Positions 8,868-16,477 of a DNA stretch of 64,000 nt are shown here, piece after piece. This DNA is from Paenibacillus_E sp042676385 (GTDB taxonomy: Bacteria; Bacillota; Bacilli; Paenibacillales; NBRC-103111): assembly GCF_042676385.1 (NCBI RefSeq), contig NZ_JBHTHA010000044.1, forward strand, positions 130,445 through 194,444, read 5' to 3'. Both the position numbers and the translations under genes were made by a program. The notes under the pieces were generated by a model. That model did not search any database and was not told the origin of the DNA. It saw only the letters and a program-made list of their open reading frames with translations. Within the stretch, counting starts at the first letter, position 1. Every line of letters starts with the position of its first letter.

Positions 8868-9195
8868 TCGAATCGGCTATGAAGAGGAAGAAGTTATAAG
8901 GGCAGTTATGTTCAGAGAGCGTTGGATTTGCTGCAACCATCGCCTTAACCCCTTGTGTACGAAGTCACCTCGGAGCTGTTTTCCTGAAACATTCGGCGCG
9001 CCGTAATGCAGTAGGGAAAATCGGAATAGCACACGTTACCGTGCTGAGGGTATTGTTCGTATTGAACATACCTGCTAAGGTTATGTGCCGTGAGGCGCGT
9101 AACAAATCTGGGTGGTACCACGGAAGCTCTAACCCCTTTCGTCCCGTTTAACACGTCAAGTGCGTGTTAGGGATGACAGGGGTTTTTTATTTGCT
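8868..9195 (+). ncRNA. T-box riboswitch upstream of ilvB
   Basis: Carries the Stem I landmarks GAAGAGGAAGAAG and CAGAGAGC (8913-8920) and the antiterminator T-box sequence TGGGTGGTACCACGG at 9109-9123. The competing terminator is at 9131-9190. T-boxes bind a specific uncharged tRNA and then allow read-through. The likely specifier follows the pattern GAA-NNN-ACC at 8961-8969 and would be GTC (valine, 8964-8966). That codon assignment is my reading and was not folded. It should control ilvBNC and perhaps leuA. Confidence 0.9.
9131..9190 (+). terminator. T-box terminator
   Basis: AACCCC...GTCCC at 9131-9145 can pair with GGGATGACAGGGGTT ending near 9183, with an inner hairpin AACACG/CGTGTT, followed by a run of six T. 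Confidence 0.85.
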
Positions 9196-9248
9196 TAAAG
9201 AAGATTGATAATTCACAGGAGACTGACTTTTTGAGAGGAGGATCACAA

Positions 9249-10994
9249 ATGAATGTTCAAACTGAGCCAAAACGGTCAAAAGAAGAATTGATGGAAAAGC
9301 TGAAGCAGCCGGATCTGATTACAGGATCTGAGATCTTGCTGAGAAGCTTGCTGCTGGAGGGTGTGGACTGCGTCTTTGGGTATCCGGGCGGAGCTGTTTT
9401 ATACATCTATGATGCGATGCATGGTTTTTCGGATTTTAACCATCTGCTGACAAGACATGAGCAAGGAGCCATTCACGCTGCTGACGGATATGCACGCTCC
9501 ACTGGCAATGTTGGCGTATGTATCGCAACATCCGGACCGGGGGCCACAAACCTCGTCACAGGAATTGCTACAGCCTATATGGATTCCGTTCCTTTGGTTG
9601 TCATTACAGGAAACGTAGCAACATCCTTTATCGGTACGGACGCTTTCCAAGAGGCTGACATTACCGGCATCACGATGCCGATTACGAAACACAGCTATCT
9701 GGTTCGAGACGTAGAGGATCTGCCGCGCATTATTCATGAGGCATTCCATATTGCGAACTCCGGTCGTAAAGGTCCGGTTCTCATTGATATACCTAAGGAT
9801 GTCTCCGCTAAGAAGACGGTGTTCAAGCCGGTCACGGATGTAAGCATTCGCGGTTATAATCCAACCGTTCAACCGAACAAGCTCCAAGTCGACAAGCTGA
9901 TCAAAGCGATCGAGGAGGCAGAGCGTCCCGTCATTATTGCTGGAGGCGGTGTCGTTTACGCCGATGCCGGCAAGGAATTGATTGAGTTTGTGAACAAAAC
10001 GCGGATTCCGGTTGCGACAACATTGCTCGGACTAAGCGGCTTCCCAAGCGCCCATGAGCTTTGGATGGGAATGCCGGGGATGCACGGAACGTACTCGGCG
10101 AACACCGCGATTCAAAATGCGGATCTGCTGATCTCGATCGGTTCTCGGTTTGATGATCGCGTGACAATGAATCTTGACGGTTTTGCACCGAAAGTGAAGA
10201 AGATTGCGCACATCGACGTCGATCCTGCTGAAATCGGCAAGAACGTCAAAACGGATATCCCTTGTGTGGGCGATGTGAAAGCCGTTCTGGAGTACGCGAA
10301 TACCAAAGCGAAGCCTGCGAAGAGCGAAGCTTGGATTGCGGAAATTCAGGACAACAAAGTGAAATTCCCGTTGAAGTATAACGATTCTGACAATGAACTG
10401 AAACCGCAATTCGTTATAGAAATGATCAGTGAGACTACCAAAGGCGAAGCGATTGTAACGACAGACGTTGGACAGCATCAAATGTGGGCCGCTCAATTCT
10501 ACCGTTTCAAAAATCCTCGTTCTATGGTGACCTCCGGCGGTCTGGGCACGATGGGCTTCGGATTCCCGTCCGCGATCGGTGCGCAAATGGGTAATCCGGA
10601 TAAACTCGTCGTATCCATCAATGGCGACGGCGGCGTTCAAATGTGTGCGCAAGAGCTTGCGATCTGTGCGATTCACAATATTCCGGTGAAGGTTGTTATC
10701 ATCAACAACCAGGTGCTCGGCATGGTTCGCCAGTGGCAGGAAATCATCTACGACAACCGCTATAGCCACATCGACCTGGCTGGCAGCCCGGACTTCGTGA
10801 AGCTGGCAGAAGCGTACGGCGTGAAAGGCTTGCGAGCGAGAACGAAGGAAGAAGCAAGAAGAGTATGGCAGGAAGCGCTTGATACGCCAGGACCGGTCGT
10901 GATCGATTTCGTCGTACCGAAAGGCGAGAACGTGTTCCCAATGGTTAAAGCGGGCGACACAATCAGCGACATGTTAATGGGGGATTCGGAATGA
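9249..10994 (+). CDS. ilvB: Acetolactate synthase, large (catalytic) subunit
   Basis: 581-residue ThDP-dependent enzyme for the first common step of valine, leucine and isoleucine synthesis: condensation of two pyruvates, or of pyruvate and 2-oxobutyrate. It has FGYPGGAVLYIYDAM with the catalytic glutamate region at the start, a central FAD/DHS-like domain, and the ThDP motif GDGGVQMCAQE (from residue 459) ending in IINN. The start is the ATG at 9249 after GAGAGGAGGATC; an in-frame TTG 18 bases upstream overlaps the ribosome binding site. It overlaps ilvN by 4 bases (ATGA). Controlled by the T-box upstream. Confidence 0.96.
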   Translation: MNVQTEPKRSKEELMEKLKQPDLITGSEILLRSLLLEGVDCVFGYPGGAVLYIYDAMHGFSDFNHLLTRHEQGAIHAADGYARSTGNVGVCIATSGPGATNLVTGIATAYMDSVPLVVITGNVATSFIGTDAFQEADITGITMPITKHSYLVRDVEDLPRIIHEAFHIANSGRKGPVLIDIPKDVSAKKTVFKPVTDVSIRGYNPTVQPNKLQVDKLIKAIEEAERPVIIAGGGVVYADAGKELIEFVNKTRIPVATTLLGLSGFPSAHELWMGMPGMHGTYSANTAIQNADLLISIGSRFDDRVTMNLDGFAPKVKKIAHIDVDPAEIGKNVKTDIPCVGDVKAVLEYANTKAKPAKSEAWIAEIQDNKVKFPLKYNDSDNELKPQFVIEMISETTKGEAIVTTDVGQHQMWAAQFYRFKNPRSMVTSGGLGTMGFGFPSAIGAQMGNPDKLVVSINGDGGVQMCAQELAICAIHNIPVKVVIINNQVLGMVRQWQEIIYDNRYSHIDLAGSPDFVKLAEAYGVKGLRARTKEEARRVWQEALDTPGPVVIDFVVPKGENVFPMVKAGDTISDMLMGDSE

Positions 10995-11482
10995 TGATAA
11001 CGAAACATACAATATCCGTACTCGTAAACAATCAGCCTGGTGTCCTGCAGCGCGTATCCGGTTTGTTCGGACGCAGAGGCTTTAATATCGAAAGCATCAC
11101 GGTTGGAGAGTCCGAAGAACTCGGACTTTCCCGGATGGTCATTGTAACTACCGGTGACGACAATACCTTGGAGCAAATCTCCAAACAGTTGTATAAGTTG
11201 ATCGACGTGATTAAAGTCGTTGACTTGAGTTCGAATCCAATGGTTGCCAGAGAGCTTGCACTCATTAAAGTCAATGCGGAGCCAGCTGCGCGTCCGGAGA
11301 TCCTCGGCATCGTGGAAACATTCCGTGCTGCTGTTGTTGATATCGGGCCTCATTCATTAATCGTGCAAGTTGTAGGAGATTCAGATAAAATAGATGCTAT
11401 GGTAGAATTACTTCGTCCATACGGCATTCGCGAGCTTTCCCGCACAGGAGCTACGGCGATGATTCGCGGTTCTGTACGATAA
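10991..11482 (+). CDS. ilvN: Acetolactate synthase, small (regulatory) subunit
   Basis: 163 residues with an N-terminal ACT domain (KHTISVLVNNQPGVLQRVSG, FGRRGFNIESITVG) and the C-terminal small-subunit domain. It binds valine for feedback control and stabilises IlvB. The ATG overlaps the ilvB stop by 4 bases, so translation is probably coupled. Length and motifs are normal. The gene is called ilvH in Bacillus; the two symbols mean the same role. Confidence 0.95.
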   Translation: MMITKHTISVLVNNQPGVLQRVSGLFGRRGFNIESITVGESEELGLSRMVIVTTGDDNTLEQISKQLYKLIDVIKVVDLSSNPMVARELALIKVNAEPAARPEILGIVETFRAAVVDIGPHSLIVQVVGDSDKIDAMVELLRPYGIRELSRTGATAMIRGSVR

Positions 11483-11520
11483 GCGAGCTTTTTTTAAAGG
11501 CAAGGAAAAAGCAGGCAAGC

Positions 11521-11597
11521 CTCCTTGAGTGGGGCTTTCAGCAGTGTACTCTTTAGCGCTTGAAAAGGGTAAACCGTTGAAACACCCACTCAAGGGG
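11521..11597 (+). repeat. 13-bp inverted repeat between ilvN and ilvC
   Basis: CTCCTTGAGTGGG at 11521-11533 can pair with CCCACTCAAGGGG at 11585-11597 (one T-G pair), enclosing about 50 bases. No T-run follows, so it is not an ordinary terminator. It fills most of the 158-base ilvN-ilvC gap. Confidence 0.65.
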
Positions 11598-11640
11598 TAG
11601 ATTATACGGATTCATCATATCAAAGGAGGATTTATTCGAA

Positions 11641-12633
11641 ATGGCAGTTACTACTTATTATGAAAAAGATGCAGACTTAGCAGTATTGAAAGGTAAAACA
11701 ATCGCAGTTGTTGGTTATGGTTCCCAAGGACACGCACAAGCGCAAAACTTGCGTGATAGCGGATTGAATGTCATTATCGGTCTTCGTGAAGGCCGTTCCT
11801 GGAACACAGCTAAAAACGACGGTTTCGAAGTTGTAACTGTTGAAGAAGCGGCAAGACGCGCTGATGTGATTCAAATCTTGATGCCGGATGAAACGCAAGC
11901 TCGCGTATATCGTGAGTCCATTGCACCTAACATGAAAAAAGGCGCAGCGTTGATGTTCTCCCACGGTTTCAACATTCATTTCGGACAAATCGTAGCTCCA
12001 GAAGGTACAGACGTATTCCTGGTAGCTCCTAAATCCCCAGGTCACATGGTTCGCCGTACGTATGTGGAAGGCTTCGGCGTTCCTGGTCTGATCGCAATCG
12101 AGAAAGACGCTACCGGCAACGCAAAAGCAATCGGACTTGCTTATGCAAAAGGTATCGGTTGTACACGCGCAGGGGTTATTGAAACTTCCTTCCGTGAAGA
12201 AACAGAAACGGATCTGTTCGGTGAGCAAGCCGTACTTTGCGGCGGTGCTACAGCACTGGTTAAAGCAGGTTTCGAAACATTGGTTGAAGCTGGTTATGCT
12301 CCAGAAATGGCATACTTCGAGTGCTTGCACGAGCTGAAACTGATCGTTGATATGATGTACGAAGGCGGCATGGCTTCCATGCGCAGCTCCATCTCCAACA
12401 CAGCTGAGTACGGCGACTACGTAACTGGACCTCGCGTGATCACAGCTGAAACGAAAAAAGCAATGAAAGAAGTTCTTAACGATATCCAACAAGGTAAATT
12501 CGCTCGCGACTTCATCTTGGAAAATCAATCCAACAATGCGTTCATGAACGCAACTCGCCGCAACGAAGCTGAGCATCCAATCGAAGTCGTTGGCGCTCAA
12601 CTGCGTGAAATGATGCACTGGATCAAAAAGTAA
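11641..12633 (+). CDS. ilvC: Ketol-acid reductoisomerase
   Basis: 330-residue class I enzyme that isomerises and reduces acetolactate or acetohydroxybutyrate with NADPH and Mg2+. The Rossmann motif is VGYGSQGHAQAQNLRDSG (about residue 24). The metal-binding knotted domain contains ETDLFGEQAVLCGG and SISNTAEYGD. AAAGGAGGA lies upstream of the ATG. Codon use is the biased type of a highly expressed gene, unlike leuA that follows. It is third in the ilvBNC operon, after a 158-base gap with an inverted repeat. Confidence 0.97.
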   Translation: MAVTTYYEKDADLAVLKGKTIAVVGYGSQGHAQAQNLRDSGLNVIIGLREGRSWNTAKNDGFEVVTVEEAARRADVIQILMPDETQARVYRESIAPNMKKGAALMFSHGFNIHFGQIVAPEGTDVFLVAPKSPGHMVRRTYVEGFGVPGLIAIEKDATGNAKAIGLAYAKGIGCTRAGVIETSFREETETDLFGEQAVLCGGATALVKAGFETLVEAGYAPEMAYFECLHELKLIVDMMYEGGMASMRSSISNTAEYGDYVTGPRVITAETKKAMKEVLNDIQQGKFARDFILENQSNNAFMNATRRNEAEHPIEVVGAQLREMMHWIKK

Positions 12634-12651
12634 TCATAGATTTGTAAAATA

Positions 12652-12693
12652 ACAGGGAGTGATCGGGTCATGGTTGACCCGACCACTCCCTGT
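12652..12693 (+). repeat. Long hairpin after ilvC, no T-run
   Basis: ACAGGGAGTG at 12652-12661 pairs with CACTCCCTGT at 12684-12693, with an inner stem CGGGTCA/TGACCCG and a 4-base loop. It is very stable but not followed by T residues. It may protect the 3' end of ilvBNC mRNA or be a factor-dependent stop. Confidence 0.7.
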
Positions 12694-12799
12694 GAATACT
12701 ATAAAGACGAGTAAAGCTTTATACGATGACTTTTAAAGCTTTCGAAGGAAAACCTAGTGGAGGGCTCAGTATTTGTCGGAGAAGCGTAAGCGCTCACCT

Positions 12800-12848
12800 T
12801 TGAATTTGCATGGTTACAAACAAGTCTAATCAAGGCATGCAAATTCAA
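12800..12848 (+). repeat. 13-bp perfect inverted repeat before leuA
   Basis: TTGAATTTGCATG at 12800-12812 and CATGCAAATTCAA at 12836-12848 with a 23-base loop, in the ilvC-leuA gap. Confidence 0.7.
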
Positions 12849-12873
12849 CAGTGATCGGAGGCGGATGCTGAAG

Positions 12874-12901
12874 ACCGGAACGGTAGTGGTTTCTGGTTTT
12901 T
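12874..12901 (+). terminator. Candidate attenuator terminator before leuA
   Basis: ACCGGAA at 12874-12880 pairs with TTCTGGT at 12891-12897 (one G-U pair), followed by a T-run to 12901. It lies 34 bases before the leuA ribosome binding site. The stem is short, so the call is tentative. Confidence 0.4.
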
Positions 12902-12944
12902 CATCGTAGCTTTAACGGAATCAAACAAGCTCTTAGGAGGTGAC

Positions 12945-14495
12945 ATGGTGCGTAAAATTTACATCTTTGATACGACGCTGAGAGACGGAGAACAATCGCC
13001 GGGTGTGAACCTGAACGTCCAGGAGAAGGTGGAGATCGCGCTCCAACTCGAGAAGCTGGGCATCGATCGGATGGAAGCCGGCTTCCCGGCGGCATCGCCA
13101 GGCGACTTGGCCGGGGTTAACGCCGTTGCCAGAGCGGTCAAGAATGCTTCGGTAATCGGTCTTTCCCGCTCAAGAGAAAACGATATTGAAGCGGTTAGGG
13201 AAGCTTTGCAAGGCGCGCAAGATCCTTGCATCCATTTGTTCCTGGCGACGTCCCCGATTCATCGTCAGCATAAGCTGCGCATGGAGAAACATCAAGTGCT
13301 GGAAACGGCTGAGGCGGCGATCAAATACGCCAAAAAGTATTTCAGCAAAATTGAGTTCTCCCTGGAGGACGCGGGACGCACCGAACTGGATTTCATCGCG
13401 GAAGTGACCGCGATGGCCATTCACGCCGGAGCAACGGTCGTTAATATACCGGACACTGTCGGGTATATGACGCCGTACGACTACGGCAATATTTTCAAAA
13501 TGCTGAAGGACACCGTCCCCGACATTGAGAAAATTCAGCTCAGCGCGCACTGCCATGACGACCTCGGCATGGCGACAGCGAACGCGCTGGCAGCGGTGCT
13601 CAATGGTGCCGATCAAATCGAAGGCACCATCAACGGCATTGGCGAGCGGGCGGGCAACACCTCGCTCGAGGAAGTCGCGCTGGCGCTGGAGACGCGCCAG
13701 GAGTTTTTCCAAGCGAAGACATCGCTTGTGCTGAGCGAGATCTACCGCACCAGCCGTTTGGTCAGCAAGCTGACCGGCATGGTGGTGCCTGGCAATAAGG
13801 CGATCGTCGGCGCAAACGCGTTCGCCCATGAGTCCGGCATCCATCAGGATGGGATGCTCAAGGAGAAAACGACCTACGAGATCATCTCCCCTGAGACAAT
13901 CGGGGTCAAGGAGAGCAAGCTCGTGATGGGCAAACACTCCGGACGTCATGCGTTCCGGGAGAAGCTGATCGACCTGGGCTACGAGCTCAGCGACGAGGCC
14001 GTCAATGCCGCATTCGCCAAGTTCAAAGACTTGGCGGACCGCAAGAAGCAGGTCGAAGATGAAGACATCCGCGCGCTGATCGAAGAGAAGCTGATCGAGA
14101 CGCCGGAAGTATTCGCGCTTGGTGCGCTTCAAGTGGCATACGGTAACCAGATGACACCTACTGCTACCGTGCATGTGCGCCTTCAGGATGGCGGTGAAAT
14201 CGCAGAAAGCGCAGTAGGCAATGGCTCCGTCGATGCCATTTACAATGCGATCGATAAAGCGACAAAGGAAGACGTCGAGCTGGATGACTACTCCATTAAG
14301 TCGGTTTCCCACGGGAAAGACGCACTAGGCGAAGTGCATGTTGTGCTGAAACAGAACGATGTCTCTGTACAGGGGCGCGGTATTTCTACGGACATCTTAG
14401 AAGCAAGCGCCAAAGCGTATTTGGACGCTGTGAATAGACTCATTGACAAACGAAAAACACCTACAAGCAATCGAAGCAACGTTACATTGATCTAG
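12945..14495 (+). CDS. leuA: 2-isopropylmalate synthase
   Basis: 516-residue enzyme that condenses acetyl-CoA with 2-oxoisovalerate, the first step of the leucine branch. The DRE-TIM barrel starts IYIFDTTLRDGEQSPG, with the metal-binding HCHDD near residue 201 and the GNKAIVGANAFAHESGIHQDG segment. The C-terminal LeuA allosteric domain (leucine feedback) spans about 390-510. ATG at 12945 after AGGAGG. Separated from ilvC by 311 bases holding three hairpins, so expression may be tuned apart from ilvBNC. The middle third is more GC-rich than its neighbours. Confidence 0.96.
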   Translation: MVRKIYIFDTTLRDGEQSPGVNLNVQEKVEIALQLEKLGIDRMEAGFPAASPGDLAGVNAVARAVKNASVIGLSRSRENDIEAVREALQGAQDPCIHLFLATSPIHRQHKLRMEKHQVLETAEAAIKYAKKYFSKIEFSLEDAGRTELDFIAEVTAMAIHAGATVVNIPDTVGYMTPYDYGNIFKMLKDTVPDIEKIQLSAHCHDDLGMATANALAAVLNGADQIEGTINGIGERAGNTSLEEVALALETRQEFFQAKTSLVLSEIYRTSRLVSKLTGMVVPGNKAIVGANAFAHESGIHQDGMLKEKTTYEIISPETIGVKESKLVMGKHSGRHAFREKLIDLGYELSDEAVNAAFAKFKDLADRKKQVEDEDIRALIEEKLIETPEVFALGALQVAYGNQMTPTATVHVRLQDGGEIAESAVGNGSVDAIYNAIDKATKEDVELDDYSIKSVSHGKDALGEVHVVLKQNDVSVQGRGISTDILEASAKAYLDAVNRLIDKRKTPTSNRSNVTLI

Positions 14496-14651
14496 TTGAA
14501 CAGCCAGTCAGCCAGTCGTGTTCGGACTTATGCAGTTTCCATGTAAAAAGGTGAACGCCGATGGGATGGTCATATTAACGAGAAGTTTTCCTTGAATGGG
14601 CAGTTCAACTTGCAGTTCCGTCTTCGATTGCTTGGTTTTAACCAACAAGAT

Positions 14652-14687
14652 AAGCACCTCAACCTCGTTAAGAGAGGAGGGGTGCTT
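14652..14687 (+). promoter_or_regulatory. Hairpin over the aminotransferase ribosome binding site
   Basis: AAGCACC at 14652-14658 pairs with GGTGCTT at 14681-14687. The strong GAGGAGGGG at 14674-14682 lies inside and on the 3' arm. It could mask the ribosome binding site, or be a weak terminator for leuA (TTTCT follows). Confidence 0.4.
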
Positions 14688-14694
14688 TCTACAA

Positions 14695-15912
14695 ATGCGA
14701 AAGGATGCGTCCGTTATGAAGTATCGGTTTTCCAAATCACTGGAAGGTTTTTCCTCCTCGGCAGTCAGAGAAATTTTGAAGCTAACGCAAGGCAGCTCTA
14801 TCATTTCTTTTGCCGGCGGACTGCCCGCTGAAGAATTTTTCCCATTGGATGCTGTGAGCGAAGCTTTCAAACGCGTGATTGAAGGCGGCAAATCAGCGCT
14901 GCAATACGGATTGACCGAAGGCTATAAGCCGCTGCGCGAATCGTTATGCCGACGTATGGCAACGAAGAATATGCATGTAACGCCGGAAGAAATGCTGCTG
15001 ACTACAGGTTCTCAGCAAGCGATTGATCTGCTGACTCGCGTTTATATCGATGAAGGCGATATCATCCTTGTCGAGAGACCGACTTATCTTGCCGCGCTCC
15101 AGGTTTTTCAAGCCAAAGGCGCTAAAATTTACTCGGTCGAAAGCGACAACGACGGAATGATCCTTGAGGATCTGCAAGCTAAAATCAAGCAGCACAACCC
15201 GAAACTGGTCTACGTCATTCCAACGTTCTCCAATCCGGCAGGACGTGTATGGAGCTTGGAAAGACGCCAAGGCTTGCTGAACATTTGCCGATCGGCTGAA
15301 GTGCTTATCTTGGAAGATGATCCTTATGGCGAGATTCAATTTATTGAGGGTGAAACCTATCCTTCTATCTTCTCGCTTGCTGGCCGCGCAGCTGGGAATG
15401 GTGTCGTTTACACGAGTACCTTCTCCAAAACGGTCGCTCCCGCTTTCCGCACCGGCTGGGTAATTGCCGACCAAGAGATCATTCGCCAAATGGCGCGATT
15501 CAAGCAATCGGCAGATCTTCATTCCAGTACAATTGATCAACAAACGTTGTATCACTTGCTCGAGCATTTTGACCTCGATGCACATATCTCATTAATCCGC
15601 GAGCATTATCGCGATCGAATGAAGTTTATGACAGGCCTGCTCTCCGAACTGAACTGGCCGGGTTTGAAATGGGAAGAACCGAAGGGCGGTATGTTCATCT
15701 GGGTGGAGCTTCCCGAGCAAATCAAAGCGGAAGACCTGCTCAAAATCGCGGTGCAGGAAGGTGTTGCCTTCGTTCCTGGCTCCACATTTTACGCAGAAAA
15801 TCCGCAGTACAACACCATGCGACTGAACTATACGCATACTGATCGCGAGACTACGATTCTCGGTATGAAGAAGTTGGCTAAAGCCATGGAATCTTATTTA
15901 CAAAATGCTTAA
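14695..15912 (+). CDS. PLP-dependent aminotransferase, fold type I
   Basis: About 405 residues, of the MocR-catalytic-domain/2-aminoadipate aminotransferase (LysN-like) group. Fold-type I features: LLTTGSQQAIDLLTRV, VIPTFSNPAGRVW, LEDDPYGEI, the PLP-lysine loop TSTFSKTVAPAFRTGW, and a C-terminal MRLNYTH. There is no N-terminal DNA-binding domain. Such enzymes often use branched-chain or aromatic amino acids, and its place after leuA suggests the final transamination to leucine, but that is inference. Start ATG 14695 (MRKDASV) is 14 bases after GAGGAGG; ATG 14716 is the alternative. Confidence 0.85.
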   Translation: MRKDASVMKYRFSKSLEGFSSSAVREILKLTQGSSIISFAGGLPAEEFFPLDAVSEAFKRVIEGGKSALQYGLTEGYKPLRESLCRRMATKNMHVTPEEMLLTTGSQQAIDLLTRVYIDEGDIILVERPTYLAALQVFQAKGAKIYSVESDNDGMILEDLQAKIKQHNPKLVYVIPTFSNPAGRVWSLERRQGLLNICRSAEVLILEDDPYGEIQFIEGETYPSIFSLAGRAAGNGVVYTSTFSKTVAPAFRTGWVIADQEIIRQMARFKQSADLHSSTIDQQTLYHLLEHFDLDAHISLIREHYRDRMKFMTGLLSELNWPGLKWEEPKGGMFIWVELPEQIKAEDLLKIAVQEGVAFVPGSTFYAENPQYNTMRLNYTHTDRETTILGMKKLAKAMESYLQNA

Positions 15913-15913
15913 G

Positions 15914-15958
15914 AAAAGCCCAAAACACTACCTGCAGGGATGTGTTTTGGGCTTTTAA
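15914..15958 (+). terminator. Strong terminator ending the leuA region
   Basis: AAAAGCCCAAAACAC at 15914-15928 pairs perfectly with GTGTTTTGGGCTTTT at 15942-15956. Confidence 0.9.
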
Positions 15959-15974
15959 GTTTTAAATCTGAGGG

Positions 15975-16003
15975 TTGACATGGTAAAATTTACAATTTAA
16001 AGT
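15975..16003 (+). promoter_or_regulatory. SigA-type promoter for the small membrane protein
   Basis: TTGACA at 15975-15980 and TAAAGT at 15998-16003 with a 17-base spacer. Confidence 0.55.
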
Positions 16004-16035
16004 AAAAGGAGGATGGGAGAAAGGGGTGTTGCTCG

Positions 16036-16302
16036 ATGTTAAGGCAAATATCCGATTATTTGTTCATGGGATCGTTAATTCTGCTCGTGATTTCCTTTTT
16101 TCTAAATGGTGCGGGGCTGCAAGGCTTTACCGGGACTTCAGGAGACCCCATGTCGGGAACCGTTACTGATTTGAACATGGAACATAATCAAAAGAAGTTG
16201 ATGCAAAGACAGGATTCGCTTCTGGGCCGAATCATACGCTCCTATTTCTTTTGGATAGCGATCTTGGGGATTCTGGTTTCTGTTGTCCTGTCCAAACTAT
16301 GA
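16036..16302 (+). CDS. Small two-helix membrane protein, unknown function
   Basis: 88 residues. A first hydrophobic helix (YLFMGSLILLVISFFLNGAG) is followed by a polar loop rich in glycine, serine and charged residues, and a second helix (FFWIAILGILVSVVLSKL) ends the protein. Well-placed AAGGGG lies 10 bases before the ATG and its own promoter and terminator frame it, so it is very likely a real monocistronic gene. I do not recognise the family. The polar loop between the two helices probably lies on one face of the membrane. Confidence 0.75.
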   Translation: MLRQISDYLFMGSLILLVISFFLNGAGLQGFTGTSGDPMSGTVTDLNMEHNQKKLMQRQDSLLGRIIRSYFFWIAILGILVSVVLSKL

Positions 16303-16353
16303 GAAATTCCCTTGAACCTCTTTTGTCTCCCGGTTCGACTGGGACTTAGATGT

Positions 16354-16390
16354 AAAGCCACTTGGACGATTGGTCCAGATGGCTTTTTTG
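16354..16390 (+). terminator. Terminator after the small membrane protein
   Basis: AAAGCCACTTGGAC at 16354-16367 pairs with GTCCAGATGGCTTT ending at 16386 (one mismatch and one wobble), followed by a T-run. Confidence 0.75.
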
Positions 16391-16477
16391 CTTTTGTATA
16401 AGGAATCGTTGGTTTCCGAATAAAATAGCCTGAATGTGGAAAACTTTGACTGGATGATTAGCGATTGGGGTGCGGAG

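Noticed and set aside
8945..9154. Minus-strand frame of 69 codons upstream of ilvB
   Set aside because: It lies antisense to the T-box riboswitch, whose conserved bases explain the sequence.
12634..12944. Second T-box before leuA
   Set aside because: No GGTGGTACCACG-like sequence or Stem I landmarks could be found; only simple hairpins.
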